A stretch of DNA of 10,634 bases, from NCBI GenBank assembly GCA_023428265.1, contig JAEYYW010000161.1, forward strand, positions 1 to 10,634, read 5' to 3'. The DNA comes from Bacillota bacterium. GTDB lineage: Bacteria > Bacillota > Clostridia > Christensenellales > UMGS416. The notes beneath the pieces are model-generated. The model made no database searches. It was given only the letters and a program-made list of their open reading frames with translations, and was not told the DNA's origin. Made by a program: the position numbers and the translations under genes. Each line of letters begins with the position of its first letter. The stretch's first letter is position 1. Shown piece after piece: positions 1 through 5,601 of this stretch.

Positions 1-580
1 GCCAGATGCCGGAGGCGATATAGATTGTCCGGAAGTACTGCGGGAACATCAGGAAAATCGTTTTCTCATAGCCCAGGGGGATCAGCCCGTCGTTGCTAAA
101 CAGGGAATACAAGACCTGATTGATCAACCCTTCCATGGAGAGGAAGTCCACCAGAATGCCGCAGATAACAACCAGAGAGATGAAGTAGGGCAGGTATGAT
201 ACCGTCTGCACTGTGCGCTTGAACGCCTTGTTGGAAACCTCGTTAAGCAACAGAGCAAACAAGATCGGAGCCGGGAATCCGAACACGATGTCATACAGGT
301 TGATCAGCAGCGTGTTTCGGATAATTCGCCATGTGTAATGGTTTGTGAAAAACTCCTCAAAATACTTCAGACCGACCCACTCACTGCGCCAAAAACCTTT
401 GAGCGGCTTGAAATTCTGAAATGCGACCAGCACACCACTCATGGGAAGGTAGCAAAATATTACATAATATGCCACCCCAAGCAGGGCCAACAGATATACT
501 GCCTTGAATTTCTTCCAGTCTTTGGCGACCCTGGTTCCGAACGAAACTTCATATTTCGAACGGCTTTCACTTTTCACCAC
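1..580 (-). CDS. ABC sugar transporter permease, LplB family (3' end missing)
   Basis: This is the N-terminal 193 residues of an inner-membrane permease subunit of an LplB-type (YtcP partner) oligosaccharide ABC importer; the gene continues past the left edge. The start is a GTG at 580 (a second GTG follows at 577), preceded by AAGGTGGAG (596-588) seven bases away; no ATG start exists, so simple ATG scans miss it. A polar N-terminus is followed by a first membrane segment near residues 26-46, then YLPMSGVLVAFQNFKP, a typical LplB signature. Further membrane segments lie near 96-112 and 126-147 (SYLPYFISLVV), and PQYFRTIYIASGIW is reached just before the edge, shortly before where the EAA loop that contacts the ATPase would be expected. 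It lies 41 bases downstream of the GntR/LacI-type regulator on the same strand with no promoter visible between them, so co-transcription is likely. The substrate is unknown; LplB/YtcP systems usually import plant-derived oligosaccharides. Family call is firm, substrate is not. Confidence 0.9.
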   Translation of the reverse strand, partial: MVKSESRSKYEVSFGTRVAKDWKKFKAVYLLALLGVAYYVIFCYLPMSGVLVAFQNFKPLKGFWRSEWVGLKYFEEFFTNHYTWRIIRNTLLINLYDIVFGFPAPILFALLLNEVSNKAFKRTVQTVSYLPYFISLVVICGILVDFLSMEGLINQVLYSLFSNDGLIPLGYEKTIFLMFPQYFRTIYIASGIW

Positions 581-621
581 CAATTGTCTCCACCTTCCTT
601 AAGCGTTTTCTGGTTAGTCCA

Positions 622-1710
622 TCACACCGGGCTGATGCTCCGGGTTGATTCTCGTTCAACAAGCCTCAATGGCACATAGATGGTTACATTCAACTCGCTG
701 TTGCCGCGATTGATCATGTCAGACATCAGCATGCACGCAGAGCGCGCCAGTGTGCTGTGATCCAGAGCGACTGTGGTCAACGTCGGCCTGATGTAGACAG
801 CTTGATCGACGTTGTCAAACCCAACGATGCTGATATCCTCAGGCACACCGATCCCGGCATCTGAGGCCTCCATGATGGCGCCGATGGCCATCGCGTCATT
901 GGCTGCGAAGATGGCTGTCGGAAGATTGCCGCGCTTGATCAGGGTTCGCATTGCCGCTCTGCCGCTTGCCATTGTCCAGTCGCCCAGCACAACCCAATCG
1001 GGGTTCACGCTCAGGCCGCTGCGGGTCAGGCTCTCCATATAGGCGCCAATGCGGTCTTCATGGATCTGGCTTGCCATGGTTGCCCCGATATAGCCGATTT
1101 CCCTGTGACCTTTGGCCAGCAGATGATCCATCACCAGGCTGGCGCCGCCTTTGTTGTCCAGACCCACGGAGGGGTAGGCGGGATGGCTCAGGTTCACCAA
1201 CACAGCCGGTATTCCCAGCTTCTGCAACCCACTGTACATCTCCATGGACAGATAACTGGCCAGAAACACGCCGATTGGGTTACAGGTGCGGACGATATCA
1301 CCCACTGTGTCGTCCTGCGTATAGGACTTATAGAGCAGGTCATATCCCTGGTAGTAGCATTCACGCTCCATCGCGTCCATCAGCTGGGCGTTGAATGGCT
1401 CCCGGATCAAATCTGCGTCATTCAGGCCTTTGGGCAGCAGAAGCAGCAACGTTTTCTTCTTGCCTTGCTCCACTTGCCTTTCCGGATTGACAACGCTTGT
1501 GCCCAGCCCTGGAACTCTGACAACCTTTCCGTCATCCACCATCAGCGCCAATGCCCTGCGCACTGTTGCGCGCTCCACACCATAAATCGAACACAGCTTG
1601 CTTTCAGATGGGAGCATGCTCCCAAAGGGGTATTCGCCCTGCAAAATGCGAAGGCTGATATCTTCGTATATCTGTTTGTATACCGGTGTTTTGCTGTCTC
1701 GATTGATCAT
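622..1710 (-). CDS. AraR-like transcriptional regulator (GntR DNA-binding domain plus LacI-type sugar-binding domain)
   Basis: This 362-residue cytoplasmic protein is a chimera of the AraR type. Residues 8-73 form a GntR winged helix (TPVYKQIYEDISLRILQG, then LPSESKLCSIYGVERATVRRAL). Residues about 86-360 form a LacI/periplasmic-binding-protein-like effector domain (GHREIGYIGA, AIFAANDAMAIGAI, SIVGFDN, ending VERESTRS). In the family a sugar, L-arabinose for Bacillus AraR, releases the protein from DNA. Here the ligand is unknown. It is the first gene of a leftward unit with the LplB-type permease. Its promoter holds a TTGTACAA-centred palindrome, which suggests autorepression. The GGAG before the start (1716-1713) is only two bases from the ATG, which is unusually close; an AAAGG lies twelve bases away. 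No alternative in-frame ATG, GTG or TTG was found close upstream, and the winged helix begins normally, so 1710 is the best start. Confidence 0.93.
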   Translation of the reverse strand: MINRDSKTPVYKQIYEDISLRILQGEYPFGSMLPSESKLCSIYGVERATVRRALALMVDDGKVVRVPGLGTSVVNPERQVEQGKKKTLLLLLPKGLNDADLIREPFNAQLMDAMERECYYQGYDLLYKSYTQDDTVGDIVRTCNPIGVFLASYLSMEMYSGLQKLGIPAVLVNLSHPAYPSVGLDNKGGASLVMDHLLAKGHREIGYIGATMASQIHEDRIGAYMESLTRSGLSVNPDWVVLGDWTMASGRAAMRTLIKRGNLPTAIFAANDAMAIGAIMEASDAGIGVPEDISIVGFDNVDQAVYIRPTLTTVALDHSTLARSACMLMSDMINRGNSELNVTIYVPLRLVERESTRSISPV

Positions 1711-1762
1711 TTCTCCAAGCAGCCTTTGGATGAATTTACAGGGCTGTTCCTTGCACGGCCTT

Positions 1763-1792
1763 ATAGTAGCACTTGTACAACATGTATGTCAA
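1763..1792 (-). promoter_or_regulatory. Promoter of the AraR-like regulator / permease unit
   Basis: Reading leftward, a perfect TTGACA (1792-1787) and TACTAT (1768-1763) are separated by 18 bases. Transcription would begin near 1755, giving a leader of about 45 bases. The spacer contains the TTGTACAA palindrome, so a protein bound there would block polymerase. Confidence 0.65.
1771..1786. promoter_or_regulatory. Candidate operator O1 for the AraR-like regulator
   Basis: The sequence is ACTTGTACAACATGTA, with the perfect 8-base palindrome TTGTACAA at 1773-1780. It lies inside the spacer of the regulator's own promoter. GntR-type AraR proteins are known to bind palindromes built around TTGTAC / GTACAA, so the match is sensible. 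Assignment to this regulator is inferred from position and resemblance. Confidence 0.55.
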
Positions 1793-1827
1793 TCATCAAA
1801 CATGTGAATCATGGATTATTTAATCTG

Positions 1828-1844
1828 TGCATGTAATTCATGCA
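1828..1844. repeat. Perfect inverted repeat TGCATG-N5-CATGCA
   Basis: Six-base arms TGCATG (1828-1833) and CATGCA (1839-1844) flank the loop TAATT. It sits 36 bases upstream of the leftward -35 box in an AT-rich stretch and is not followed by a T-run, so it looks like a protein-binding site rather than a terminator. No protein is assigned. Confidence 0.4.
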
Positions 1845-1876
1845 TATTTGGTCAATATTTATACAAAATCCAAAAA

Positions 1877-1906
1877 TTGAACTATGAATTTTAAAGGTAG
1901 TATACT
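1877..1906 (+). promoter_or_regulatory. Candidate rightward promoter P1
   Basis: TTGAAC (1877-1882) and TATACT (1901-1906) are 18 bases apart. The -10 box overlaps the palindrome GTATACTTGTATAC, which supports regulation. The -35 match is only moderate and the region is AT-rich, so this could be chance. Confidence 0.3.
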
Positions 1907-1913
1907 TGTATAC
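1900..1913. promoter_or_regulatory. Candidate operator O2 for the AraR-like regulator
   Basis: GTATACTTGTATAC is a perfect inverted repeat of GTATAC around a TT centre. It contains ACTTGTAT, shared with O3 in the opposite orientation, and ACTTGTA, shared with O1. It overlaps the -10 box of candidate promoter P1. Confidence 0.45.
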
Positions 1914-1945
1914 CATTTTGTTTGCCTTTGCTGGCAGCAGATAAC

Positions 1946-1970
1946 CCCGGAATCCACCTAAAATTCCGGG
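1946..1970. repeat. Perfect 8-base inverted repeat (CCCGGAAT / ATTCCGGG)
   Basis: CCCGGAAT (1946-1953) and ATTCCGGG (1963-1970) form an 8-base stem with a 9-base loop. Neither side is followed by a T-run, so an intrinsic terminator is unlikely. It ends one base before the -35 box of rightward promoter P2, the place for an activator site or a stem shielding that promoter from upstream transcription. The function is unknown. Confidence 0.45.
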
Positions 1971-1971
1971 A

Positions 1972-2000
1972 TTGGTTGGTGATTATGACTTTGCTATAAT
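1972..2000 (+). promoter_or_regulatory. Candidate rightward promoter P2
   Basis: TTGGTT (1972-1977) and a perfect TATAAT (1995-2000) are separated by 17 bases. The expected start near 2007 falls inside operator O3. The transcript would read a possible 20-codon ORF and then run antisense through the MarR gene. Confidence 0.5.
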
Positions 2001-2004
2001 GTAA

Positions 2005-2013
2005 ATACAAGTA
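2005..2013. promoter_or_regulatory. Candidate operator O3 for the AraR-like regulator
   Basis: ATACAAGTA is the exact reverse complement of TACTTGTAT at 1903-1911 inside O2. It covers the predicted start site of promoter P2, a typical repressor position. It is a single half-site-like match, so it is weaker than O1 and O2. Confidence 0.4.
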
Positions 2014-2041
2014 CGCGAAAGAAATATGGGGAGCGTGCTTT

Positions 2042-2104
2042 GTGAATGATGACTTGCAGGGCATGCCAAGCCGGATGTGGGAATCACATGATACAAATGA
2101 TTAA
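2042..2104 (+). CDS. Possible 20-residue peptide ORF or remnant of a lost gene start
   Basis: A GTG at 2042 opens a 20-codon frame (VNDDLQGMPSRMWESHDTND) ending in TAA at 2102-2104. GGGGAG (2028-2033) lies eight bases before it, a good ribosome binding site, and promoter P2 with operator O3 lies just upstream. The frame is converging on the MarR gene, whose stop is 21 bases further on. The peptide is strongly charged and polar, with no membrane segment. I do not recognise a family. It may be a real small protein, the surviving 5' end of a gene once controlled by the AraR-like regulator, or chance. The complete set of promoter, operator and ribosome binding site is the only argument for it. 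Confidence 0.3.
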   Translation: MNDDLQGMPSRMWESHDTND

Positions 2105-2125
2105 ATTACCACGTTTGAACTGCCG

Positions 2126-2560
2126 TCAGCCTTCTTTTAACTGGTTAAGGTTGTCTGTGACCCGTTGCAGCAGCCCGATGAGCGTGGCCTTCTCTTCTTC
2201 TGAGAACCCTTTGAAGCAAACCAGCTCCAGCGCTTCCATGATTTCCGCGGTCTTCTCCGCTTTCTCCCGGCCTAAATCGGTCAGTGAAATGATATAGGCC
2301 CGCTTGCCGCAGGGCAGGTTGGTAGCCTTCTTTTTGATGAGCTCCTTGTGCACCATGTTGCGCAAAAGGATTGTCATTGTGGCAGGCTCAACGCGGCATT
2401 GCTCGGCAAGCTCCTTCTGGGAGCAGCCTTCATTTTCGCTGAGAAACGCAAGCACTTTGGGCTGACCCGGAGACAGATTGAGCACCTGGAGCTCCTGGCG
2501 GCTTCTTTTGAAATGTGCCCCCGATGCTTCAATCAGGGCATGATGCAGTCTCTTTGCCAT
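2126..2560 (-). CDS. MarR-family transcriptional regulator
   Basis: This 144-residue protein is a dimeric winged-helix repressor of the MarR family, whose members often release DNA on binding phenolic or other aromatic ligands or on oxidation. The start is set at the ATG at 2560, because GGAGG lies six bases upstream; an in-frame ATG at 2581 would add seven residues but lacks such a site. The recognition region is CSQKELAEQCRVEPATMTIL near residues 46-65, and the wing and following helix are near 87-100 (RAYIISLTDLGREK). Helices at both ends would form the dimer interface. It contains three cysteines (residues 46, 55 and 84) in or near the DNA-binding domain and one more near 115, so redox sensing cannot be excluded. 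It is transcribed away from the GH3 gene, with paired TTAG-N4-CTAA sites between them. Family call is firm; ligand and targets are inferred. Confidence 0.93.
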   Translation of the reverse strand: MAKRLHHALIEASGAHFKRSRQELQVLNLSPGQPKVLAFLSENEGCSQKELAEQCRVEPATMTILLRNMVHKELIKKKATNLPCGKRAYIISLTDLGREKAEKTAEIMEALELVCFKGFSEEEKATLIGLLQRVTDNLNQLKEG

Positions 2561-2566
2561 TTGTAT

Positions 2567-2571
2567 CCTCC
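2567..2571 (-). promoter_or_regulatory. Ribosome binding site that fixes the MarR start
   Basis: GGAGG on the minus strand ends six bases before the ATG at 2560. It lies inside the coding stretch implied by the longer start at 2581, which favours the shorter protein. Confidence 0.75.
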
Positions 2572-2642
2572 ATTGATCCATTGAGCAGCCAGGCCGGCTG
2601 GCTTGTCTTTGCTACTGTGACTAGGCTGAGGCAGTAGTTAGA

Positions 2643-2658
2643 AATTAGCAATCTAATT
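2643..2658. promoter_or_regulatory. Candidate MarR operator at the MarR promoter
   Basis: AATTAG-CAAT-CTAATT is a perfect 6-base inverted repeat. It lies eight bases downstream of the MarR -10 box, covering the likely start site, which suits autorepression. The core TTAG-N4-CTAA recurs at 2759-2770. Confidence 0.6.
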
Positions 2659-2665
2659 ATACTCA

Positions 2666-2693
2666 ATTATATACCTTCATTGCAAAATGTCAA
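2666..2693 (-). promoter_or_regulatory. Promoter of the MarR gene
   Basis: Reading leftward, a perfect TTGACA (2693-2688) and a perfect TATAAT (2671-2666) are 16 bases apart. Start near 2659 gives a leader of about 100 bases, which contains a 6-base stem (AGCCAG / CTGGCT, 2587-2603). Confidence 0.7.
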
Positions 2694-2758
2694 GAAATTG
2701 CCCATTCCTTGCCTGTTTTGGTTCCTGTGATGTTTGCAACCAGTGAATGTCTTATTTG

Positions 2759-2770
2759 TTAGTATTCTAA
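2759..2770. promoter_or_regulatory. Candidate MarR operator upstream of the GH3 promoter
   Basis: TTAG-TATT-CTAA repeats the core of the 2643-2658 site with the same four-base spacing. It ends eight bases before the GH3 -35 box, so the bound protein could hinder or help polymerase. Confidence 0.55.
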
Positions 2771-2778
2771 TTTAAGTA

Positions 2779-2807
2779 TTGACTTCACTTTTTTTTCATG
2801 CTATACC
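2779..2807 (+). promoter_or_regulatory. Promoter of the GH3 gene
   Basis: TTGACT (2779-2784) and TATACC (2802-2807) are 17 bases apart. A T-run fills the spacer. The start near 2814 gives a leader of about 24 bases holding the AAAGGAG ribosome binding site. Confidence 0.6.
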
Positions 2808-2837
2808 CAAATAAAGTAACCTAAAGGAGATGCGGAT

Positions 2838-5462
2838 ATGCACTTATATGAGGATCAATCTCTTCCCTTTGAAGCCCGTGCGGCCGACCTGGTCAGCCAA
2901 TTGACGCTGGAGGAGAAGGTCCAGCAGCTTGTCCACTCCGCGTCGGATATTCCGCGCCTTGGCATTCGCGCGTGGGACTGGTGGAACGAAGCCTCTCACG
3001 GCGTGATCCCGGCTGTGTTCCAGAAGTTTGAGGAAGCCACCAGCTTCCCCACATGCCTTGCCATGAGCCAGACATGGAATCCGGAGCTGATCGAGGAAGT
3101 GGCCACCGCCATCTCCGACGAGATTCGCGCGCTGTGGAACATCAACGGAAAAGAACTGGACTATTGGTGCCCCACTGTGAACATGGGCCGTGACCCCCGC
3201 TGGGGCCGCAATGACGAAGCCTTCGGTGAGGATCCCTATCTTGCCGGAAAGCTGGCCGCGGCTTATGTGCGCGGCCTCCAGGGTTATGACAGCAGATATC
3301 TGAAGGCTGTCTCCACCCCCAAGCACTTTGCTGCCAACAACTCTGAATACAACCGCTGCAGAGGGTCGTCAAACGTGGACGAAGCCACACTGCGCGAGTA
3401 TTACCTGCCGGTGTTTGAACGCTGCGTGCGCGAGGGCGGCGCCTATTCGATCATGACCTCCTATAACCGCATCAACGGCGTGCCCTCCTCGGCCAACCAC
3501 CACCTGCTCGGCGACATCCTCCGCAAGGAGTGGGGCTTCAAGGGCTACATCGTTTCCGACGACGGCGCCGTGGGCGATGTGGGGCCCAACACCGCCAGGA
3601 TGTTTGGTGACATCCGCGGGCAGTTCTATGGAAAGACGATGGAGGAAGCCTGCGGGTTATCACTGAATGCCGGCACCGACATCTGCACCGGTCATGAGCA
3701 CCTTTTCTATCTGAAGGGCGCCGTTGAGCAGGGGATTACCAGCGAGGAGATGCTGGACAGGGCGCTGATCCGCACCTTCACAGCCCGCTTCCGCCTGGGT
3801 GAGTTTGACGACCCGAAGAAAAACCCCTACTACAGCATCGGCAAGGAGCACATCTGCAGCGAGACCAACGCCGCACTCGCCCGCCAGGCCGCAACGGAGT
3901 CTCTCACCCTGCTCCGCAACGACGGCATCCTGCCGATCAACCCCCTCAAGGTCAAGAAGCTGGCGGTGATCGGGCCCAACGCCATTTACAGGCAGCTGGG
4001 CAGCTACTCCATCGGTGACAATCCCAGAATAGTGGCCAACACCCGCGTGTTCATCCCGCCGCTGGCCGGTATCCGCGAGGAAGCCGAGAAGCAGGGCGTT
4101 GCGGTAACATATGCCAAGGGCTGGAACTATGCCAAGCGCAAGCACGGCTTTGACGCGCCGGAGATCCCGGTGTTGCTGCATGAGGCCGCAGAAGCGGGCA
4201 AGACTGTGCAGGAATATTTGGAAGGCCGCATCCCCGAGTGCGAGCGTGAGTGGCACACCAAGCGGCATGCGGAGTTCCGTGAGTTCTTCATGAACGCCCC
4301 GATCGTGCCATCCCGCCACCCGGTGGAAGATCCGGATCTGGACCGGCCCGACGAGGAGCTGTTTGCCGAGGCGCTGAAAGCCGCCGCCGAAGCCGACGCC
4401 GTGGTTGTGGTGGCCGGCACTGATCCGTCAGTGACCCGCGAGGGCAAGGACCGCGAAACGCTGGCTCTGCCTTATGACCAAGACGGCAAGGTGCAGCAGA
4501 TCCTGAAGGCCAACCCCAACACCGTGGTGGTGATCATTTCCTCCGGCCCCACCATCGGCGACTTCCTGGACATGGCGCCCGGTGTGGTTTATGCCACCTA
4601 TGCCGGCGAATCGCAGGGTGCCGCCATCGCCGACGTGCTGTTCGGCAACTACAACCCCAGTGGCCGCACCACCGAAACATGGTACTTCAAGGATAGCGAC
4701 CTGCCGCACATCAGTGAGTACGGCATCCGGCCCTTTGACACCTCCAACGAGATGGGCCGCACCTATCTGTATTATCTGGGCAATGTGCGGTTCCCGTTTG
4801 GGTATGGGCTGTCGTATACGAAGTTTGCATACTCCAACTACAAGCTGGACAAGGCGGCATATGACGCCAACGACACGATTACTGCCAGCATAGACGTGAC
4901 CAACACAGGCGACTGCGCCGGCACCGATGTGCTGCAGCTCTATGTGCGTAAGTTTGGGAAGTATGACAACAAGCCCTATAAGCAGCTGCACGGCTTTACG
5001 AAGGTGTTCCTTGCACCCGGCCAGACCAAAACGGTGCAGGTGCGCGTGCCGGTGAGCGAGCTCAAATTCTGGAACTCCTGGCGCGAGATGTTTGCGGTGG
5101 AAGAGGGCTCCTACAAAGTGTGGTTCGGCGCCAACTGCGGGGCGGACGCCGTGCATGCCCTCACCGAGATCCAGATTTCCGGCCAGTGGAACGCGCCGCT
5201 TTCTGCCGTGACGATGCTCGCAGAACGCAGCATCCTCCGCGTCGGTGAGGAATCAGCGCTGGAACTCTCCGCAACGCTGGAAAACGCCAGGCACCTGGAG
5301 GCTGGAGAGCAGCCCTTTGTGTTCAAGTCGTCAGACGAGAGCGTCGCGATTGTGGAAAACGGCAGGGTCAAGGCCGTGGGCACCGGTGTCGCCAGGCTCA
5401 CCGTGGAGCTTACCCTCGGCGGTGTGACGAAGACAGACAGCATCGGCGTGTGCGTGCGTTAA
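2838..5462 (+). CDS. Glycoside hydrolase family 3 enzyme (beta-xylosidase / beta-glucosidase type) with C-terminal Ig-like domain
   Basis: This 874-residue retaining exo-glycosidase releases single sugars from the non-reducing end of beta-linked oligosaccharides. The N-terminal TIM-barrel domain (about 10-320) shows WWNEASHG (48-55), DPRWGRNDEAFGEDP (119-133), KHF (162-164), SYNRINGVP (208-216) and IVSDDGA (238-244), where D241 is the expected nucleophile. The second GH3 domain (about 350-650) has EGKDRETLALP (535-545), with E535 the likely acid/base, and GESQGAAIADVLFGNYNPSGR (590-610, a GH3-typical loop). A fibronectin-III-like domain follows (about 665-765), then an Ig-like Big_2-type domain (about 790-874). 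WWNEA.HG resembles plant-type beta-xylosidases, but the substrate cannot be fixed. There is no signal peptide, so it should act in the cytoplasm. Residues about 432-505 form an apparent insertion compared with usual relatives. AAAGGAG lies eight bases before the ATG. It appears to be a single-gene unit. Confidence 0.95.
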   Translation: MHLYEDQSLPFEARAADLVSQLTLEEKVQQLVHSASDIPRLGIRAWDWWNEASHGVIPAVFQKFEEATSFPTCLAMSQTWNPELIEEVATAISDEIRALWNINGKELDYWCPTVNMGRDPRWGRNDEAFGEDPYLAGKLAAAYVRGLQGYDSRYLKAVSTPKHFAANNSEYNRCRGSSNVDEATLREYYLPVFERCVREGGAYSIMTSYNRINGVPSSANHHLLGDILRKEWGFKGYIVSDDGAVGDVGPNTARMFGDIRGQFYGKTMEEACGLSLNAGTDICTGHEHLFYLKGAVEQGITSEEMLDRALIRTFTARFRLGEFDDPKKNPYYSIGKEHICSETNAALARQAATESLTLLRNDGILPINPLKVKKLAVIGPNAIYRQLGSYSIGDNPRIVANTRVFIPPLAGIREEAEKQGVAVTYAKGWNYAKRKHGFDAPEIPVLLHEAAEAGKTVQEYLEGRIPECEREWHTKRHAEFREFFMNAPIVPSRHPVEDPDLDRPDEELFAEALKAAAEADAVVVVAGTDPSVTREGKDRETLALPYDQDGKVQQILKANPNTVVVIISSGPTIGDFLDMAPGVVYATYAGESQGAAIADVLFGNYNPSGRTTETWYFKDSDLPHISEYGIRPFDTSNEMGRTYLYYLGNVRFPFGYGLSYTKFAYSNYKLDKAAYDANDTITASIDVTNTGDCAGTDVLQLYVRKFGKYDNKPYKQLHGFTKVFLAPGQTKTVQVRVPVSELKFWNSWREMFAVEEGSYKVWFGANCGADAVHALTEIQISGQWNAPLSAVTMLAERSILRVGEESALELSATLENARHLEAGEQPFVFKSSDESVAIVENGRVKAVGTGVARLTVELTLGGVTKTDSIGVCVR

Positions 5463-5481
5463 CCGAAACAATTAGTGATAC

Positions 5482-5517
5482 GAAGCGGAGGCTGCCGGAG
5501 GCAGCCACCGCTTCTTT
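5482..5517 (+). terminator. Hairpin terminator after the GH3 gene
   Basis: GAAGCGG and CCGCTTC pair outside, GGCTGCC and GGCAGCC pair inside, with one A-A mismatch between and a GGA loop. A short TTTGTGT tail follows. The stem is very strong but the T-run is weak, so termination may be incomplete. Confidence 0.75.
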
Positions 5518-5538
5518 GTGTCCGTCGGCGGGATTTAC

Positions 5539-5567
5539 TTGACCGAAGCGCGGCGGGGCTTTATAAT
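5539..5567 (+). promoter_or_regulatory. Promoter of the LacI regulator / sugar-kinase operon
   Basis: TTGACC (5539-5544) and a perfect TATAAT (5562-5567) are 17 bases apart. Start near 5574 coincides with the GTAACGTTTC operator-like site. Confidence 0.75.
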
Positions 5568-5573
5568 GAGGGC

Positions 5574-5583
5574 GTAACGTTTC
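5574..5583. promoter_or_regulatory. Candidate LacI-type operator at the operon promoter
   Basis: GTAACGTTTC differs by one base from the perfect palindrome GAAACGTTTC found before the kinase gene. It begins at the expected transcription start, which suits autorepression by the LacI-type regulator. A CG at the centre is typical of LacI-family operators. Confidence 0.55.
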
Positions 5584-5601
5584 GTCATTGAAGAGGATAG
5601 C

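Larger units (their letters stand above)
1711..2125. other. 415-base regulatory intergenic region between the AraR-like and MarR genes
   Basis: No full-size gene is visible here. The stretch 1790-1920 is strikingly AT-rich. It holds the leftward promoter of the AraR-like gene, two candidate rightward promoters, three ACTTGTA-type sites, two perfect inverted repeats and a possible 20-codon ORF (each listed separately). Both neighbours are on the minus strand, so rightward promoters here have no conventional gene to serve before the GH3 gene at 2838. Confidence 0.8.

Noticed and set aside
598..611. Possible catabolite-response element in the regulator-permease gap (minus strand AGAAAACGCTTAAG)
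   Set aside because: The core AAACGCTT fits but the outer bases of the CcpA consensus (first T, last CA) do not, so it was not called.
1060..1836. A 258-codon plus-strand frame opposite the AraR-like gene
   Set aside because: It reads antisense through conserved LacI-type and GntR-type motifs and has no family signature of its own.
1946..1970. Intrinsic terminator between the AraR-like and MarR genes
   Set aside because: The stem is good but no T-run follows on either strand.
2126..2581. Longer MarR protein starting at the ATG at 2581
   Set aside because: That start lacks a ribosome binding site, and the seven extra codons contain the GGAGG that serves the ATG at 2560.
2587..2603. Hairpin in the MarR leader as a riboswitch or attenuator
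   Set aside because: A single 6-base stem with no alternative partner or T-run was seen, which is too little to support it.
4428..5156. A 242-codon minus-strand frame inside the GH3 gene
   Set aside because: The GH3 frame is continuous and conserved here, so this is a shadow.
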